A DNA stretch of 64,000 nucleotides from an uncultured Steroidobacter sp. (GCA_938008435.1 CALLKK010000006.1:62001-126000); one strand, 5' to 3'. Positions 8,596 through 17,673 are shown, counted from the first letter of the stretch. Program-made: numbers and translations. The notes: generated from the letters alone by a model not told the origin.

Positions 8596-9396
8596 TCAGC
8601 GCGAGGCCCGTTCGGCATTGCGGCGCGCGAGGCGCGACAACAACCGCGGCCACAGTCCGAGCGAGACGAAGTGCGCGTAGACGAGCCCGGGAATGCCAAT
8701 ATCGCGCAGCTTGATATACGTGTCGTTCGGCAGCGCGTTCAGCTTTTCTTCCGAGATGCGCAAGCAATCGGTGAGCTTACGCGGCGGTCCTTCCGTGCCG
8801 TCCGGATTCGCTTGCGGCACGGTCAGCTCCATCGTCTCGAACAGATCGTACTGTTCGAGGATGCGAATGAAGTGCCGAGTACGCTTCGCGAGCTCCTCGA
8901 ACTTGTTGCACCACTCGACCGCCTCTTTCGTGTACTGCGAGTGCTGCCCGTTCTCGAAGAACGGGATCTCGGGACTGTCCGAAATCGTCGGCGCGGCGCG
9001 ATCGATGCACAGGACCATGCGTCCATGGCCGCCGAGCGGGTCGCGCATTCCCTCGACGGGCACCGGCAGAAACGGATAGCGCCGCACATACGCCGGCACA
9101 TAGGCGTCCGGATCCATCGTTCCGTCTTCGGCGATGAAGACGTTCACTCCCGGCACCGGCCCCATCAACGCAAGCGGCACCTTCGACTGCGTTGCGAACA
9201 CGATCGGATAGTTCACCGCGGCGAATTGAAACTCGTCCGCATTGAGGGGAACGGCATACGTGCCGGCGAGAAAGGCATAGGGAGTCGGGCTCAACGACAC
9301 GCCGAGCGTGCCGTGCTCCTCAGGCGTGAACGGCTGAAGCTGGCGATAAAAAAGGATGGATCCAACGTCGTTGGATCTCGATTCGGCCTGCGTCAC
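8596..9396 (-). CDS. SapC family protein
   Basis: The 266-residue protein has the SapC pattern: FYRQLQPFTPEEHG, FAAVNYPIVFA, VNVFIAEDGTM, YVPAYVRRYPF and a later helical region. Translation begins at a GTG preceded by AGGGGAGG seven bases upstream. SapC was named from the S-layer/protease-secretion locus of Campylobacter, but in Proteobacteria it mostly occurs beside TonB-dependent receptors and halogenase-like proteins, with no proven biochemical role. It heads a probable operon with DUF6445 and perhaps the large dehydrogenase. Confidence 0.88.
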   Translation of the reverse strand: MTQAESRSNDVGSILFYRQLQPFTPEEHGTLGVSLSPTPYAFLAGTYAVPLNADEFQFAAVNYPIVFATQSKVPLALMGPVPGVNVFIAEDGTMDPDAYVPAYVRRYPFLPVPVEGMRDPLGGHGRMVLCIDRAAPTISDSPEIPFFENGQHSQYTKEAVEWCNKFEELAKRTRHFIRILEQYDLFETMELTVPQANPDGTEGPPRKLTDCLRISEEKLNALPNDTYIKLRDIGIPGLVYAHFVSLGLWPRLLSRLARRNAERASR

Positions 9397-9477
9397 GAAA
9401 ACCTCCCCTTGTAATTATGTGAACCGTGGCCGTCCGCGGTCGGCTCGTACTCATGCGCTCGCGCGCCCCCTGTATTG

Positions 9478-9508
9478 AGGGCTTCCCCCAATGCAAGGAG
9501 GAAGCCCT
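9478..9508 (-). other. Inverted repeat in the SapC upstream region
   Basis: The 9-bp arms AGGGCTTCC and GGAAGCCCT are separated by 13 bases in the 211-base gap between the carboxylesterase stop and the SapC start. It could end the esterase transcript or act in the SapC leader. No T-run follows on the minus strand. Confidence 0.4.
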
Positions 9509-9607
9509 GAATTACGCGCGTTGCGCGGGCATCCTTGCCCTTGCCGGCCTGGCGCCAACTGCGCGCGACGGCCGGCTCATTGTCACCGCAATCGGGCGCT
9601 TTGCAAG

Positions 9608-11305
9608 CTACAGAATGAGCTTGCGCGCCTCGCCCTCCGGATCGTCCACCATGCGGCAATCGTTGTCGAAGACCATGGTGCGATTGGTGACGGGGTCCGT
9701 GGGCTCCCACTTCAGCTCCGGAGTGCTCGGGTTGCCCGTGGCGGCGAAAGCGGCCCACGCCGACGCCATCTTGCGCGCGAGCGCCTGCGCTTCGGGCGTA
9801 TTGCCGGTGCCTTGCGCGCACAACGCCGTATTGTCGAAGCAGAACTGCAGGTCCGCCGTGTGCCATGCCCCGGGGATGCCGTCCAGGATCGGCGTCTGCC
9901 AGGTGAAGTAATAGGCGTACACGGGCGCGGCGTTCTGCTCGTACTTGAGCCGCGCCATCTTCACCACGTTGTTGCGGATCGCCAGGCCGTTGAGCCCCGG
10001 CTGACCGCTACAGATATACGAGAGCGTCGGAATCTGCTTGTTCGGATACGCCTTCTTGAGCGCGGCGATGATGGCATCGGCCTTCTCGGCGCCGTACGTC
10101 TTGGTGAGATTGGCGCGCCACTCGTCCTCCGTCGGCCGCTCGGACATGCGATTGCCTTCTTCGCTGGTCGAGCCCACGATGAACGGCACGTGCTTGGAAA
10201 TCTCCGGCGCCGCATCGAAGAACGAGCGCATCGTGACGACATTGCCGTCGATAGACGGCGACCAGCCCACGCGCGGCGTACCGGGCGCGCCGGGCCCCGC
10301 CATCGGCGGTCCGGGCGGATTGATCTTGGCAGCCGCCGCATTACCGGCCGCGAACAGCTTCGACCATTCGATCTTCTGCAGCGACTCGATGTCGTTCGGC
10401 GCGAGGCCGAGCTCCTTCATCACTTGGCGTGCGAGCTCGCGCTGCTGCTCGCGCGTCGGAATGTTGCCGCCGCCGCCCGATTGAGCCGCCGCGCGGTGGA
10501 ACAGTCCGGCAGCCGACGGCATGCCCATCAGCGTCGTCACCTTCGAGCCGCCGCCCGACTGGCCATAGATCATGACGCGATCGGGATCGCCGCCGAAGTT
10601 CGCGATGTTCTCGCGTACCCAACGCAGCGCAGCCACGAGATCGGTCATGCCGACGTTGGCGGACTCCTCGTACGCCGAGCCGCCGATCTCCGACACGTCG
10701 AAGAAGCCGAGCACGTTCAAGCGATGATTCACGGACACTTGCACGACGTCGTGATGACGCGCCATCTGCGCGCCGTCGTGCGCCGCGAGCTCATAGGAAG
10801 AACCGAAGCTGTAGCCGCCGCCGTGGATGTAGAACATGACGGGACGCTTGCCGGTCAAGCTCGGCGTCCAAATGTTGAGCTTGAGCATGTCCTCGCTCTG
10901 CCACCCGTCGTTCCAGATCTGGATGAACGTCTGTTCGGTGGCCGTCCACGGATGCGGGTTCTGCGGACAGTTTGGACCGTAAATCAATGTCGGCAGCTCA
11001 TCCTTCCAGGGCTTGGGCGGCTTGGCCGGCAGCCAACGGTTCTCGCCTGCCGTGGTGTCCCCGTAGGGGACGCCCTTGAAGATGAACACGCCATCGTCCA
11101 CGTAACCGCGCACCTTGCCGTATTGGGTCTTGGCGATCGCCGAGCGCGGCGTGGAAATCGTTCCGGCGCTGCAACGTGCAGCAGCGTTCTTCGTGTTGTT
11201 CGACGGTGCCGCGCAGCCTACCGTCGCCGCGCCGAGTCCGGCGACGGACGAGAGAATCAAGGCCTCGCGTCGTGTAATGCCCGTCCGTTTGGTCGAATCA
11301 GCCAT
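9608..11305 (-). CDS. Tat-exported type B carboxylesterase
   Basis: The 565-residue enzyme starts with a twin-arginine signal (TRREALIL at 11-18, hydrophobic core, then a GCAA sequence near 30). The esterase fold shows the oxyanion loop HGGG at 161-164, nucleophile Ser250 in GQSGGG, acidic residue Glu382/383 in STSEEG and catalytic His482 in GAWHTAD. These fit the carboxylesterase/para-nitrobenzyl esterase family, which hydrolyses carboxylic esters. The usual GESAG elbow is GQSGG here. Export folded into the periplasm is expected, and the Cys at 31 could also be lipidated. Neighbours on the same strand do not reveal the substrate. Confidence 0.9.
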   Translation of the reverse strand: MADSTKRTGITRREALILSSVAGLGAATVGCAAPSNNTKNAAARCSAGTISTPRSAIAKTQYGKVRGYVDDGVFIFKGVPYGDTTAGENRWLPAKPPKPWKDELPTLIYGPNCPQNPHPWTATEQTFIQIWNDGWQSEDMLKLNIWTPSLTGKRPVMFYIHGGGYSFGSSYELAAHDGAQMARHHDVVQVSVNHRLNVLGFFDVSEIGGSAYEESANVGMTDLVAALRWVRENIANFGGDPDRVMIYGQSGGGSKVTTLMGMPSAAGLFHRAAAQSGGGGNIPTREQQRELARQVMKELGLAPNDIESLQKIEWSKLFAAGNAAAAKINPPGPPMAGPGAPGTPRVGWSPSIDGNVVTMRSFFDAAPEISKHVPFIVGSTSEEGNRMSERPTEDEWRANLTKTYGAEKADAIIAALKKAYPNKQIPTLSYICSGQPGLNGLAIRNNVVKMARLKYEQNAAPVYAYYFTWQTPILDGIPGAWHTADLQFCFDNTALCAQGTGNTPEAQALARKMASAWAAFAATGNPSTPELKWEPTDPVTNRTMVFDNDCRMVDDPEGEARKLIL

Positions 11306-11436
11306 GCAGATCCCCCTTCGCTAATTCGCTTGAGACTTGATTGATCGAGCACGTGAATCGGCACGGGCGAAGATGCCTCATCGAGGCGCGCTCGCGTACC
11401 TCCTTGGCGTTTCTTTTCGTGGAGGCGCAGATGGAG

Positions 11437-11466
11437 GCGGCGCGCCGTCGTGCCGACGCGCGCCGC
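11437..11466 (-). terminator. GC-rich hairpin after the MetE-like gene
   Basis: A 13-bp stem with one bulged base (GCGGCGCGCCGTCG against CGACGCGCGCCGC) and loop TGC lies 21 bases beyond the stop. There is no T-run, so it is terminator-like only. Confidence 0.4.
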
Positions 11467-11487
11467 AGGTTCAGCGTGGTATGCCGC

Positions 11488-12594
11488 TCAGCCCCAGACC
11501 TCGCGCGCCGTCTCGACGACGAGACGGAGCTTGGCGATCTGCTGCTCGACGGCGATGTCGTTGCCGTGCACGGTGCTGGAGAAGCCGCATTGCGGCGAGA
11601 GCGCGAGCTGCTCGAGCGGCACGTAGCGTGCGGCATCGTCGATGCGGCGCTTGAGCTCGTCCTTGCTCTCGAGCTTGCCGAACTTCGTGGTGACCAGGCC
11701 GAGCACGACGATCTTGCCCTTCGGCAGGAACCGCAGCGGCCGGAAGTCGCCGCTGCGCTCGTCGTCGTATTCGAGGAAATAGGCATCGACCTTCATGCGC
11801 GTGAGCAAGGCTTCGGCCACCGGCTCGTAGCCGCCCTGCGCCGCCCAGGTGCTCTTGAAATTGCCGCGGCACAAGTGCACCGCCAGCGTCATGCCGGCCG
11901 GTTTGAGATCGACGACGCGATTGATGAAATCGGCATAGCGATACGGCAGCTCGTTCGGATCGTCGCCGCGCTGCCGCGCCGCCTCGCGCATCTTCTCGTC
12001 GCACAGATACGCCAGGTTCGTATCGTCCATCTGCACGTAACGGCATCCGGCCGCCGCGAGCGAACCCAGCTCCGCGGCATACGCTTGCGCGACGTCTTCG
12101 TAGAACTGCTCGAGGTCGGGATAGTGCTCTTGGCTGATGCCGGCACGGCCGCCGCGGAAATGCAGCATCGTCGGCGACGGGATCGTCACCTTGGGCGTCT
12201 GCTTGGTGTGCGCGGCGAGGAACTTGAAGTCGGCTAGCTGAATGTCCTTGACGTGCCGCACCTTGTCGATGACCCGCATCACGGGCGGCGCGAGCTCTTC
12301 GGTGCCGTCCGGCTTTTTGATCGTCACCGGCACGTCGGTCTTGACGCCGCCAAGCTGCTCGAGGAAATCGATGTGGAAATACGTGCGGCGGAATTCGCCG
12401 TCGGTGATGCTTTGCAGACCGACGTCCTCCTGCAAGCGGATCGCTTCGATGATGGCGCGATCCTCGACTTCGCGCAGCTGCTCGCGCGTGATCGTACCTT
12501 TCGCCGCGGCCTCGCGCGCCTCGAGCAGATACTTCGGACGCAACAAGCTACCTACGTGATCGGCACGAAACGGCAGTTGCGCAGCAGTCGTCAT
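11488..12594 (-). CDS. MetE C-terminal-like cobalamin-independent methyltransferase
   Basis: The 368-residue protein matches only the C-terminal catalytic half of MetE (full MetE is about 750 residues). It begins RADHVGSLLRP, as short homologues do. Likely zinc ligands are His and Cys in HLCRGN (about 239 and 241), a Glu in LEYDDERSGD (about 274) and Cys in SPQCGFSS (about 335). The family transfers a methyl group to thiols such as homocysteine. Without the N-terminal folate-binding half, the methyl donor may differ from methyltetrahydrofolate. It is transcribed toward the esterase gene, 182 bases away, and divergently from the sugar permease. Confidence 0.85.
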   Translation of the reverse strand: MTTAAQLPFRADHVGSLLRPKYLLEAREAAAKGTITREQLREVEDRAIIEAIRLQEDVGLQSITDGEFRRTYFHIDFLEQLGGVKTDVPVTIKKPDGTEELAPPVMRVIDKVRHVKDIQLADFKFLAAHTKQTPKVTIPSPTMLHFRGGRAGISQEHYPDLEQFYEDVAQAYAAELGSLAAAGCRYVQMDDTNLAYLCDEKMREAARQRGDDPNELPYRYADFINRVVDLKPAGMTLAVHLCRGNFKSTWAAQGGYEPVAEALLTRMKVDAYFLEYDDERSGDFRPLRFLPKGKIVVLGLVTTKFGKLESKDELKRRIDDAARYVPLEQLALSPQCGFSSTVHGNDIAVEQQIAKLRLVVETAREVWG

Positions 12595-13013
12595 AAGATC
12601 CCCCTTCGTCGGATCGTCTCGTCGGTTGCAAGCATGTCGGACCGATGCGTTGCGCGCCCGCGATCCGACGCTCGACTCGCGCAGCCCCTGCGCGGTCGAA
12701 ACGCTATTTACTCAGACAAGTGACCGAGGCGCAACCTCGGGCGGTGCGCTCGTCGCCAGGCTGCGAGGGCCAGACTGGCCTCATGTAGCGCCGTGCAGCC
12801 CGTTCTTGTCAGGCGCGTCTTGCGCAACCCCCTCCACCCCTACCCTGGCGAGCAAACTGCGGGCAAGATGGCGCTCCCAGCACTGCTGAGTGCTGTCCAA
12901 GATCGCCCCTGCCTCGACCGATGCTGCGGCGTTCCCAAGATTGCACGCTTACATATAAGTAAGAGAGACCACCGCTAACGAGCTGCTCACGCAGCTCTTC
13001 CTCCTGAGAATCC
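12595..13013. other. Divergent intergenic region, 419 bases, no gene
   Basis: No credible coding frame is present. It must hold the promoters of the MetE-like gene (minus) and the permease (plus). Visible structures are a CCGAGG-CGCAA-CCTCGG hairpin at 12724-12740, an inverted repeat CAGCACT-GCTG-AGTGCTG at 12878-12895, the AT-rich partial palindrome CTTACATATAAGTAAG at 12948-12963 (containing TATAAG, a possible -10 for the permease), and the hairpin at 12980-12997. Confidence 0.6.
12980..12997 (+). promoter_or_regulatory. Leader hairpin before the sugar permease gene
   Basis: Perfect 7-bp arms GAGCTGC / GCAGCTC enclose TCAC. The hairpin ends 16 bases before the permease ATG, so in the transcript it would sit directly upstream of the ribosome binding region. 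Confidence 0.45.
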
Positions 13014-14297
13014 ATGTCCGTTGTCGCAGACGCGCCGCACGAGCGCACGTCCTATCGAGCCGCGACCGTGCTCATCGTCGGCCTCTTTATGATGTGGGGT
13101 GTCGCCAACAACTTGAACGACCTTCTGGTCGCGCAGTTCAAGAAGGCGTTCCGGCTGAACGATTTCGAGTCCGGCTTCGTGCAGTCGGCCTTCTACATCG
13201 GCTACTTCGTGTTCGCGATGCCGGCGGCGCTCTTCATGCGCCGCTACGGGTATCGCGCCGCGGTCGTCCTGGGTCTGCTCCTCTACGGGATCGGCGCGCT
13301 GCTCTTCTATCCTGCGGCGCAGCGGCTCGAATACGGCTACTTTCTCGGCGCGTTGTTCGTGATTGCAAGCGGGCTCGCCTTTCTCGAAACGTCGGCCAAT
13401 CCGCTGATGACGGTGCTCGGACCGCCGGAAAGCGCCGATCGCCGGCTCAACTTCGCGCAATCGTTCAATCCGCTCGGTTGCATCGCAGGCGTGGCGATCG
13501 GCAGCCAACTCATCTTTTCGGACGTGTCGCTCGCGCCCGAATCCCTCGCGATGCTTTCCGCGGAAGAAATCGATGCGCTCTACGCCGCGGAAGTGCGCGC
13601 CGTGCAGCGACCCTATTTGCTGCTCGGTGTGCTCGTGCTCGTCTGGGCGGCACTCGTCATGCTCGTGAAGTTTCCGAATCTCAACGAAGAACGCGCCGGC
13701 GCGGCAAGCCGAATGGGATTATTCGAGAGTCTGCGCGCGCTGCGGGGACAACGGCGGTTTTGGTTCGGCGTCGCGGCGCAGTTCTTTTACGTGGGCGCGC
13801 AAGTCGGCGTGCTGAGCTACGTCATTCGCTACGCGCAATTCAATCTGCCGGGCTTGCTCGAGAAGCAAGGCTCGCGCTTCCTGCTGCTCACGCTCGTCGT
13901 GTTCACCGTCGGACGCTTCGTCGGCACGGCGCTCATGCGCCGCTACTCTGCCGCCGGACTGATGGCGCTATTCGCCGCAAGCGCCGCTTGTCTCACCGCG
14001 CTCGCCGCGAGCATCGGCGGATGCGTTGGCATGGGTGCGCTCGTCGCGACCGGCTTTTTCATGTCGATCATGTTCCCGACGATCTTCTCGCTCAGCCTGC
14101 GAGGGCTCGGCGAGCATACGAAAAGCGGCGCCTCGCTCGTCGTGATGGCCATCGTCGGCGGCGCGATCTTCCCCGCCATGATGGGACGCATTTCGGATGC
14201 GAGCACGATCAACACGGCCCTTGTGCTGCCGGTCGTCGGTTTCGCCGCGGTGCTCGCGTTCTCGCTGACGACGTGGCGCGCGGAGCGGCGCGCCTGA
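13014..14297 (+). CDS. Sugar:proton symporter, FucP-type major facilitator
   Basis: The 427-residue protein has twelve hydrophobic segments and the signature of the fucose/glucose-galactose permease subfamily: FMMWGVANNLNDLLVAQFKK in helix 1, the helix 4 segment FLETSANPLMTVLG and FAQSFNPLGCIAG in helix 5. Asn and Glu residues in these helices bind the sugar and proton in E. coli FucP. It would import a monosaccharide, plausibly L-fucose, across the inner membrane. An FAH-family hydrolase gene follows 76 bases downstream on the same strand, which fits an acid-sugar breakdown route. Confidence 0.87.
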   Translation: MSVVADAPHERTSYRAATVLIVGLFMMWGVANNLNDLLVAQFKKAFRLNDFESGFVQSAFYIGYFVFAMPAALFMRRYGYRAAVVLGLLLYGIGALLFYPAAQRLEYGYFLGALFVIASGLAFLETSANPLMTVLGPPESADRRLNFAQSFNPLGCIAGVAIGSQLIFSDVSLAPESLAMLSAEEIDALYAAEVRAVQRPYLLLGVLVLVWAALVMLVKFPNLNEERAGAASRMGLFESLRALRGQRRFWFGVAAQFFYVGAQVGVLSYVIRYAQFNLPGLLEKQGSRFLLLTLVVFTVGRFVGTALMRRYSAAGLMALFAASAACLTALAASIGGCVGMGALVATGFFMSIMFPTIFSLSLRGLGEHTKSGASLVVMAIVGGAIFPAMMGRISDASTINTALVLPVVGFAAVLAFSLTTWRAERRA

Positions 14298-14312
14298 GAT
14301 GTGCGCACGACT

Positions 14313-14329
14313 CGTCTGACGCTCAGACG
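14313..14329 (+). other. Short hairpin between permease and hydrolase genes
   Basis: Perfect 7-bp arms CGTCTGA / TCAGACG enclose CGC, 15 bases after the permease stop. It could be an RNA processing or stability element or a weak terminator. Confidence 0.4.
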
Positions 14330-14373
14330 GTTGCTGATATGCTCGGCGCACACATGAAGATGAGGAATCGCGC

Positions 14374-15219
14374 GTGAAACTGCTTCGCTACGGACCGCCC
14401 GGTCGAGAGCGTCCCGGCCTGCTCGATCGCGACGGACGCATTCGCGACCTGTCGGGCGTCATCGACGATCTTGCCGGCGCTGCGCTGGCGCCGCTCGCCT
14501 TGCGCCGCCTGGGCGAGCTCGACCCGGCTAAGCTGCCGCTCGTCGACGCGAACGTGCGGATCGGCCCGTGCGTCGGCGCGGTCGGCAAGTTCGTGTGCAT
14601 CGGCCTGAACTACTCGGACCATGCCGCAGAGATCGATGCACCGCTTCCGACCGAGCCGGTGGTGTTCTTGAAAGCGACGAGCGCGATTTGCGGCCCGAAC
14701 GACGACCTCATCAAGCCGCGCGATGCGACCAAGCTCGATTGGGAAGTCGAGCTCGGCATCGTGATCGGCGCAAAGGCGCGCTACGTTTCGGAAGCGGATG
14801 CGCTGCGCCATGTCGCCGGCTACTGTGTAGTCAACGACGTTTCCGAACGCTCTTTCCAGCTCGAGCGCGGCGGCACGTGGGACAAGGGCAAAGGATGCGA
14901 TACCTTCGGACCGATCGGTCCCTGGCTCGTGACCCCGGATGAGGTCGGCGATGTGACGGACCTCTCGCTGTGGGCGTCCGTCAACGGCAAAGTGTTTCAG
15001 AACGGCTCGACACGGACGATGATCTTCAAGCCGGCCTTCTTGATCAGTTACCTGAGCCGCTTCATGACGCTGCACCCAGGCGATGTGATCTCAACCGGCA
15101 CGCCGCCAGGCGCCGGGCTCGGCCAAAAGCCGCCCGTCTTCCTGTCGGAGGGCGATGTCGTGGAGATCGGCGTTGCAGGCCTCGGCACGCAACGCCAACG
15201 GGTCGTCGCCGACGTCTGA
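14374..15219 (+). CDS. Fumarylacetoacetate hydrolase family enzyme, probable diketo-deoxy-sugar-acid hydrolase
   Basis: The 281-residue protein begins at a GTG with GAGGAA upstream. It has the FAH-fold core: GKFVCIGLNYSDHAAE, the divalent-metal ligands Glu and Glu in DWEVELG and Asp in VVNDVSER, and the GDVISTGTPPG motif. Members of this subgroup hydrolyse or hydrate 2,4-dioxo acids, for example 2,4-diketo-3-deoxy-L-fuconate in the non-phosphorylating fucose pathway. The FucP-like neighbour supports that substrate, but other enzymes of the route are not here. It is distinct from the 330-residue FAH at 59656-60648, which belongs to tyrosine breakdown. Confidence 0.85.
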   Translation: MKLLRYGPPGRERPGLLDRDGRIRDLSGVIDDLAGAALAPLALRRLGELDPAKLPLVDANVRIGPCVGAVGKFVCIGLNYSDHAAEIDAPLPTEPVVFLKATSAICGPNDDLIKPRDATKLDWEVELGIVIGAKARYVSEADALRHVAGYCVVNDVSERSFQLERGGTWDKGKGCDTFGPIGPWLVTPDEVGDVTDLSLWASVNGKVFQNGSTRTMIFKPAFLISYLSRFMTLHPGDVISTGTPPGAGLGQKPPVFLSEGDVVEIGVAGLGTQRQRVVADV

Positions 15220-15421
15220 CGCCGCGACCGCCGCATCGCCGTATTGCGACCGGCTTCTCGGCCTGCCACCGCAGCGGCTGCCGTACCTGGGACCCGTTCC
15301 CGAAAGTGTGAACGGCAACGGCGCGGCAGCATTTCGGCCATTGAAAGCTTGGGGGAACCAGCCAAGGACGATTTGGGGCATACGAGGATGCAACACATCA
15401 ACCGACAATGAGCCTTTTCGC

Positions 15422-17653
15422 ATGACTGACAGCGCAACCGCCGAATCGTTGAAGCGCACTTCGCCTGGCGCGCTGCGCTCGCCGATTACGCTCGTGTGTC
15501 TCGTCACGGCAATCGTCTATGTCGTTGCCGCCCTGACGCTGTTTCCTGTCGTCGGCCCATTCGCCCAGCACGCGATCATTCTCGCGCTGCTGCTCGCGCC
15601 CGCCGTTGCTTTTCTGCTCACCCGCAACAAGTCCTTGCCCGCCCCGGGCACGACGAACACGGCCGAAGAGATCGATCACGAACGGCACATGCTGCGAACG
15701 CTGATCGACAGCTTGCCCGACTTCATTTACGCCAAGGACGTCAACTGCAAGTTCCTGCTCGCGAACGACGCCTGCTGTCGCGTCATGGGGACCAACCGCA
15801 ACGAAGTCGTCGGCAAGGACGACTTCGACTTCTTCCCCAAGGAGCTCGCCGAAGGTTATTTCGAGGACGAACAGCGCGTGATGCGCACGGGCGAACCGCT
15901 CCTCAATCGCGAAGAGACGGTCGTCGACCACGATGGCCGCCGCGCGCACGTGCTCACGACGAAGGTGCCGTTGCGCGATGCGCAAGGCCGCGTCATCGGC
16001 GTCATGGGCATCGGCCGCGACATCACCGCCCGCGTCGAAGCCGAGAACGCATTGCGCGCCGCGCGGGAGGCCGCCGAGGCCGCCAACCGCGCGAAGAGCG
16101 AATTCCTGGCGAACATGAGCCATGAGATCCGCACGCCGATGAACGGCGTGATCGGCATGAGCGAGCTGCTGCTCGATACGCAGCTCGAGCCGGTGCAGCG
16201 CGACTATGCCGAGACGATTCGCGACTGCGGCCGTGCGCTGCTCACCGTCATCAACGACATCCTCGACTTCTCGAAGATCGAAGCCGGCAAGCTCGAGCTC
16301 GAGCACATCGACATGGACCTGCGCGACACGTTCCGCGACGTCGCGCGCGTGCTCGCCGTGCAGGCGCACGCGAAGAACCTCGAGCTGACGATGGACATCG
16401 ATCCGCAGCTGCCCGACATGGTGCGCGGCGATCCGGGGCGCGTGCGGCAGATCCTGCTCAACCTCGGCGGCAACGCCGTCAAGTTCACGCAGAAGGGCGA
16501 AGTCTCGCTCAATGTCCGTGTCGTCTCTCACGACGAGAACGGCACGCTCGTACGCTGCGAGGTGCGCGACACCGGCATCGGCATTCCTGCCGACCGCATC
16601 GGCGCGCTCTTTCAACCGTTCACGCAGGTCGATGCCTCGACGACGCGACGTTTCGGCGGCACGGGTCTCGGGCTTTCGATCGTGCGCAAGCTCGTCGAGC
16701 TCATGGAAGGCGAGGTCGGCGTGGAGAGCACCGAGAACGTCGGTTCCTGCTTCTGGTTCACCGCGCGCTTTGCGCCGTCGCGTGCCCCGGTACCGAAGTT
16801 CAATCGCGTCGCGCCGTCGGAGCTCAAGGGCCGGCGTGCGCTCGTCGTCGACGACAACGCGACCAACCGCAAGCTCCTTGCCATTCAGCTCGAACAGTTC
16901 GGCATGCGCGTCACGCTCTCGAGCTCGGCCGACGAAGCGCTCGATGCGATGCGTCAGGCCTACGAGGAAGGCGAGCCGTTCGAGATCGCGCTGCTCGATC
17001 ACGACATGCCGGGCTGCAACGGTGCGGAGCTCGGTCGGCGCATCAATGCCGACGAGAATCTGAAGCTCACGCGCCTGGTGCTGCTCACCTCTTCCGGGCT
17101 GCGCGGCGACGCGCTGCATTTCGCGCAGCTCGGCTTTGCCGGTTATCTGCTCAAGCCGGTTGCCGAGAGCGATCTGATCGACTGTCTCCTCGTCGTGCTC
17201 GGCAGCGAGGCGAAGGACTGGCACTCGCAGACGCAGCCGATCGTGACGCGGCATGAGCTGCGCGTGCTGCGCAATCGCACCGAGCGCCGCCGCCTGCTGC
17301 TCGCCGAAGACGTCATCGTCAATCAGAAGGTCGCCTGCCGCGCGCTCGAGAAGCTCGGCTACGAAGTCGACGCCGTCAACAACGGCCGCGAAGCCATCGA
17401 GGCCTGGGAAACGCGCAAGTACGATCTGATCCTGATGGATTGTCAGATGCCGGAAATGGACGGCTACGAAGCGACGCGCGAGATTCGCCGGCGCGAAGGA
17501 CCGAACGAGCACATCCCGATCATCGCGCTCACGGCGCACGCCATGAAAGGCGCCGACGAGGAGTGCAAAGCCGCCGGCATGGACGATCACCTCACCAAAC
17601 CGATCGACAGAGAGCTGCTCGATCGAGTGCTGAGGAAATATCTGGCGCGCTGA
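15422..17653 (+). CDS. Hybrid sensor histidine kinase (PAS, HisKA, HATPase, two receivers)
   Basis: The 743-residue protein has two membrane helices (about 20-40 and 45-68) with almost no periplasmic loop. A PAS domain with its C-terminal linker (about 90-205) is followed by HisKA with the phosphorylated His in MSHEIRTPMNG, and a HATPase with DTGIGI and GGTGLGLSI. Two receiver domains follow. The first has LLDHDMPG with a phosphorylatable Asp, the second LMDCQMPEMDG and a TKP lysine. The order is BarA/RpfC-like, but no HPt domain is present. The start at 15422 has a weak ribosome site. The 202 bases upstream are unexplained. Confidence 0.9.
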   Translation: MTDSATAESLKRTSPGALRSPITLVCLVTAIVYVVAALTLFPVVGPFAQHAIILALLLAPAVAFLLTRNKSLPAPGTTNTAEEIDHERHMLRTLIDSLPDFIYAKDVNCKFLLANDACCRVMGTNRNEVVGKDDFDFFPKELAEGYFEDEQRVMRTGEPLLNREETVVDHDGRRAHVLTTKVPLRDAQGRVIGVMGIGRDITARVEAENALRAAREAAEAANRAKSEFLANMSHEIRTPMNGVIGMSELLLDTQLEPVQRDYAETIRDCGRALLTVINDILDFSKIEAGKLELEHIDMDLRDTFRDVARVLAVQAHAKNLELTMDIDPQLPDMVRGDPGRVRQILLNLGGNAVKFTQKGEVSLNVRVVSHDENGTLVRCEVRDTGIGIPADRIGALFQPFTQVDASTTRRFGGTGLGLSIVRKLVELMEGEVGVESTENVGSCFWFTARFAPSRAPVPKFNRVAPSELKGRRALVVDDNATNRKLLAIQLEQFGMRVTLSSSADEALDAMRQAYEEGEPFEIALLDHDMPGCNGAELGRRINADENLKLTRLVLLTSSGLRGDALHFAQLGFAGYLLKPVAESDLIDCLLVVLGSEAKDWHSQTQPIVTRHELRVLRNRTERRRLLLAEDVIVNQKVACRALEKLGYEVDAVNNGREAIEAWETRKYDLILMDCQMPEMDGYEATREIRRREGPNEHIPIIALTAHAMKGADEECKAAGMDDHLTKPIDRELLDRVLRKYLAR

Positions 17654-17673
17654 GCCGACGACTCACCGCTTCG

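Noticed and set aside
9368..9386. Inverted repeat GATCCAAC/GTTGGATC near the SapC start.
   Set aside because: It lies inside the first codons of the gene and has no partner site elsewhere.
9491..11344. A 617-codon plus-strand frame opposite the carboxylesterase.
   Set aside because: The esterase triad and Tat signal are on the minus strand; the plus frame is a shadow.
12626..12889. A possible 87-residue gene in the permease upstream region.
   Set aside because: No ribosome site, no recognisable pattern, and it overlaps hairpins and likely promoter sequence.
15220..15421. Cyclic-di-GMP (GEMM) riboswitch before the hybrid kinase.
   Set aside because: The conserved GCAAAGCC-type core and tetraloop receptor are not present in order.
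15398..17590. A 730-codon minus-strand frame opposite the hybrid kinase.
   Set aside because: The plus strand encodes all kinase motifs. The minus frame has no domain and no ribosome site.
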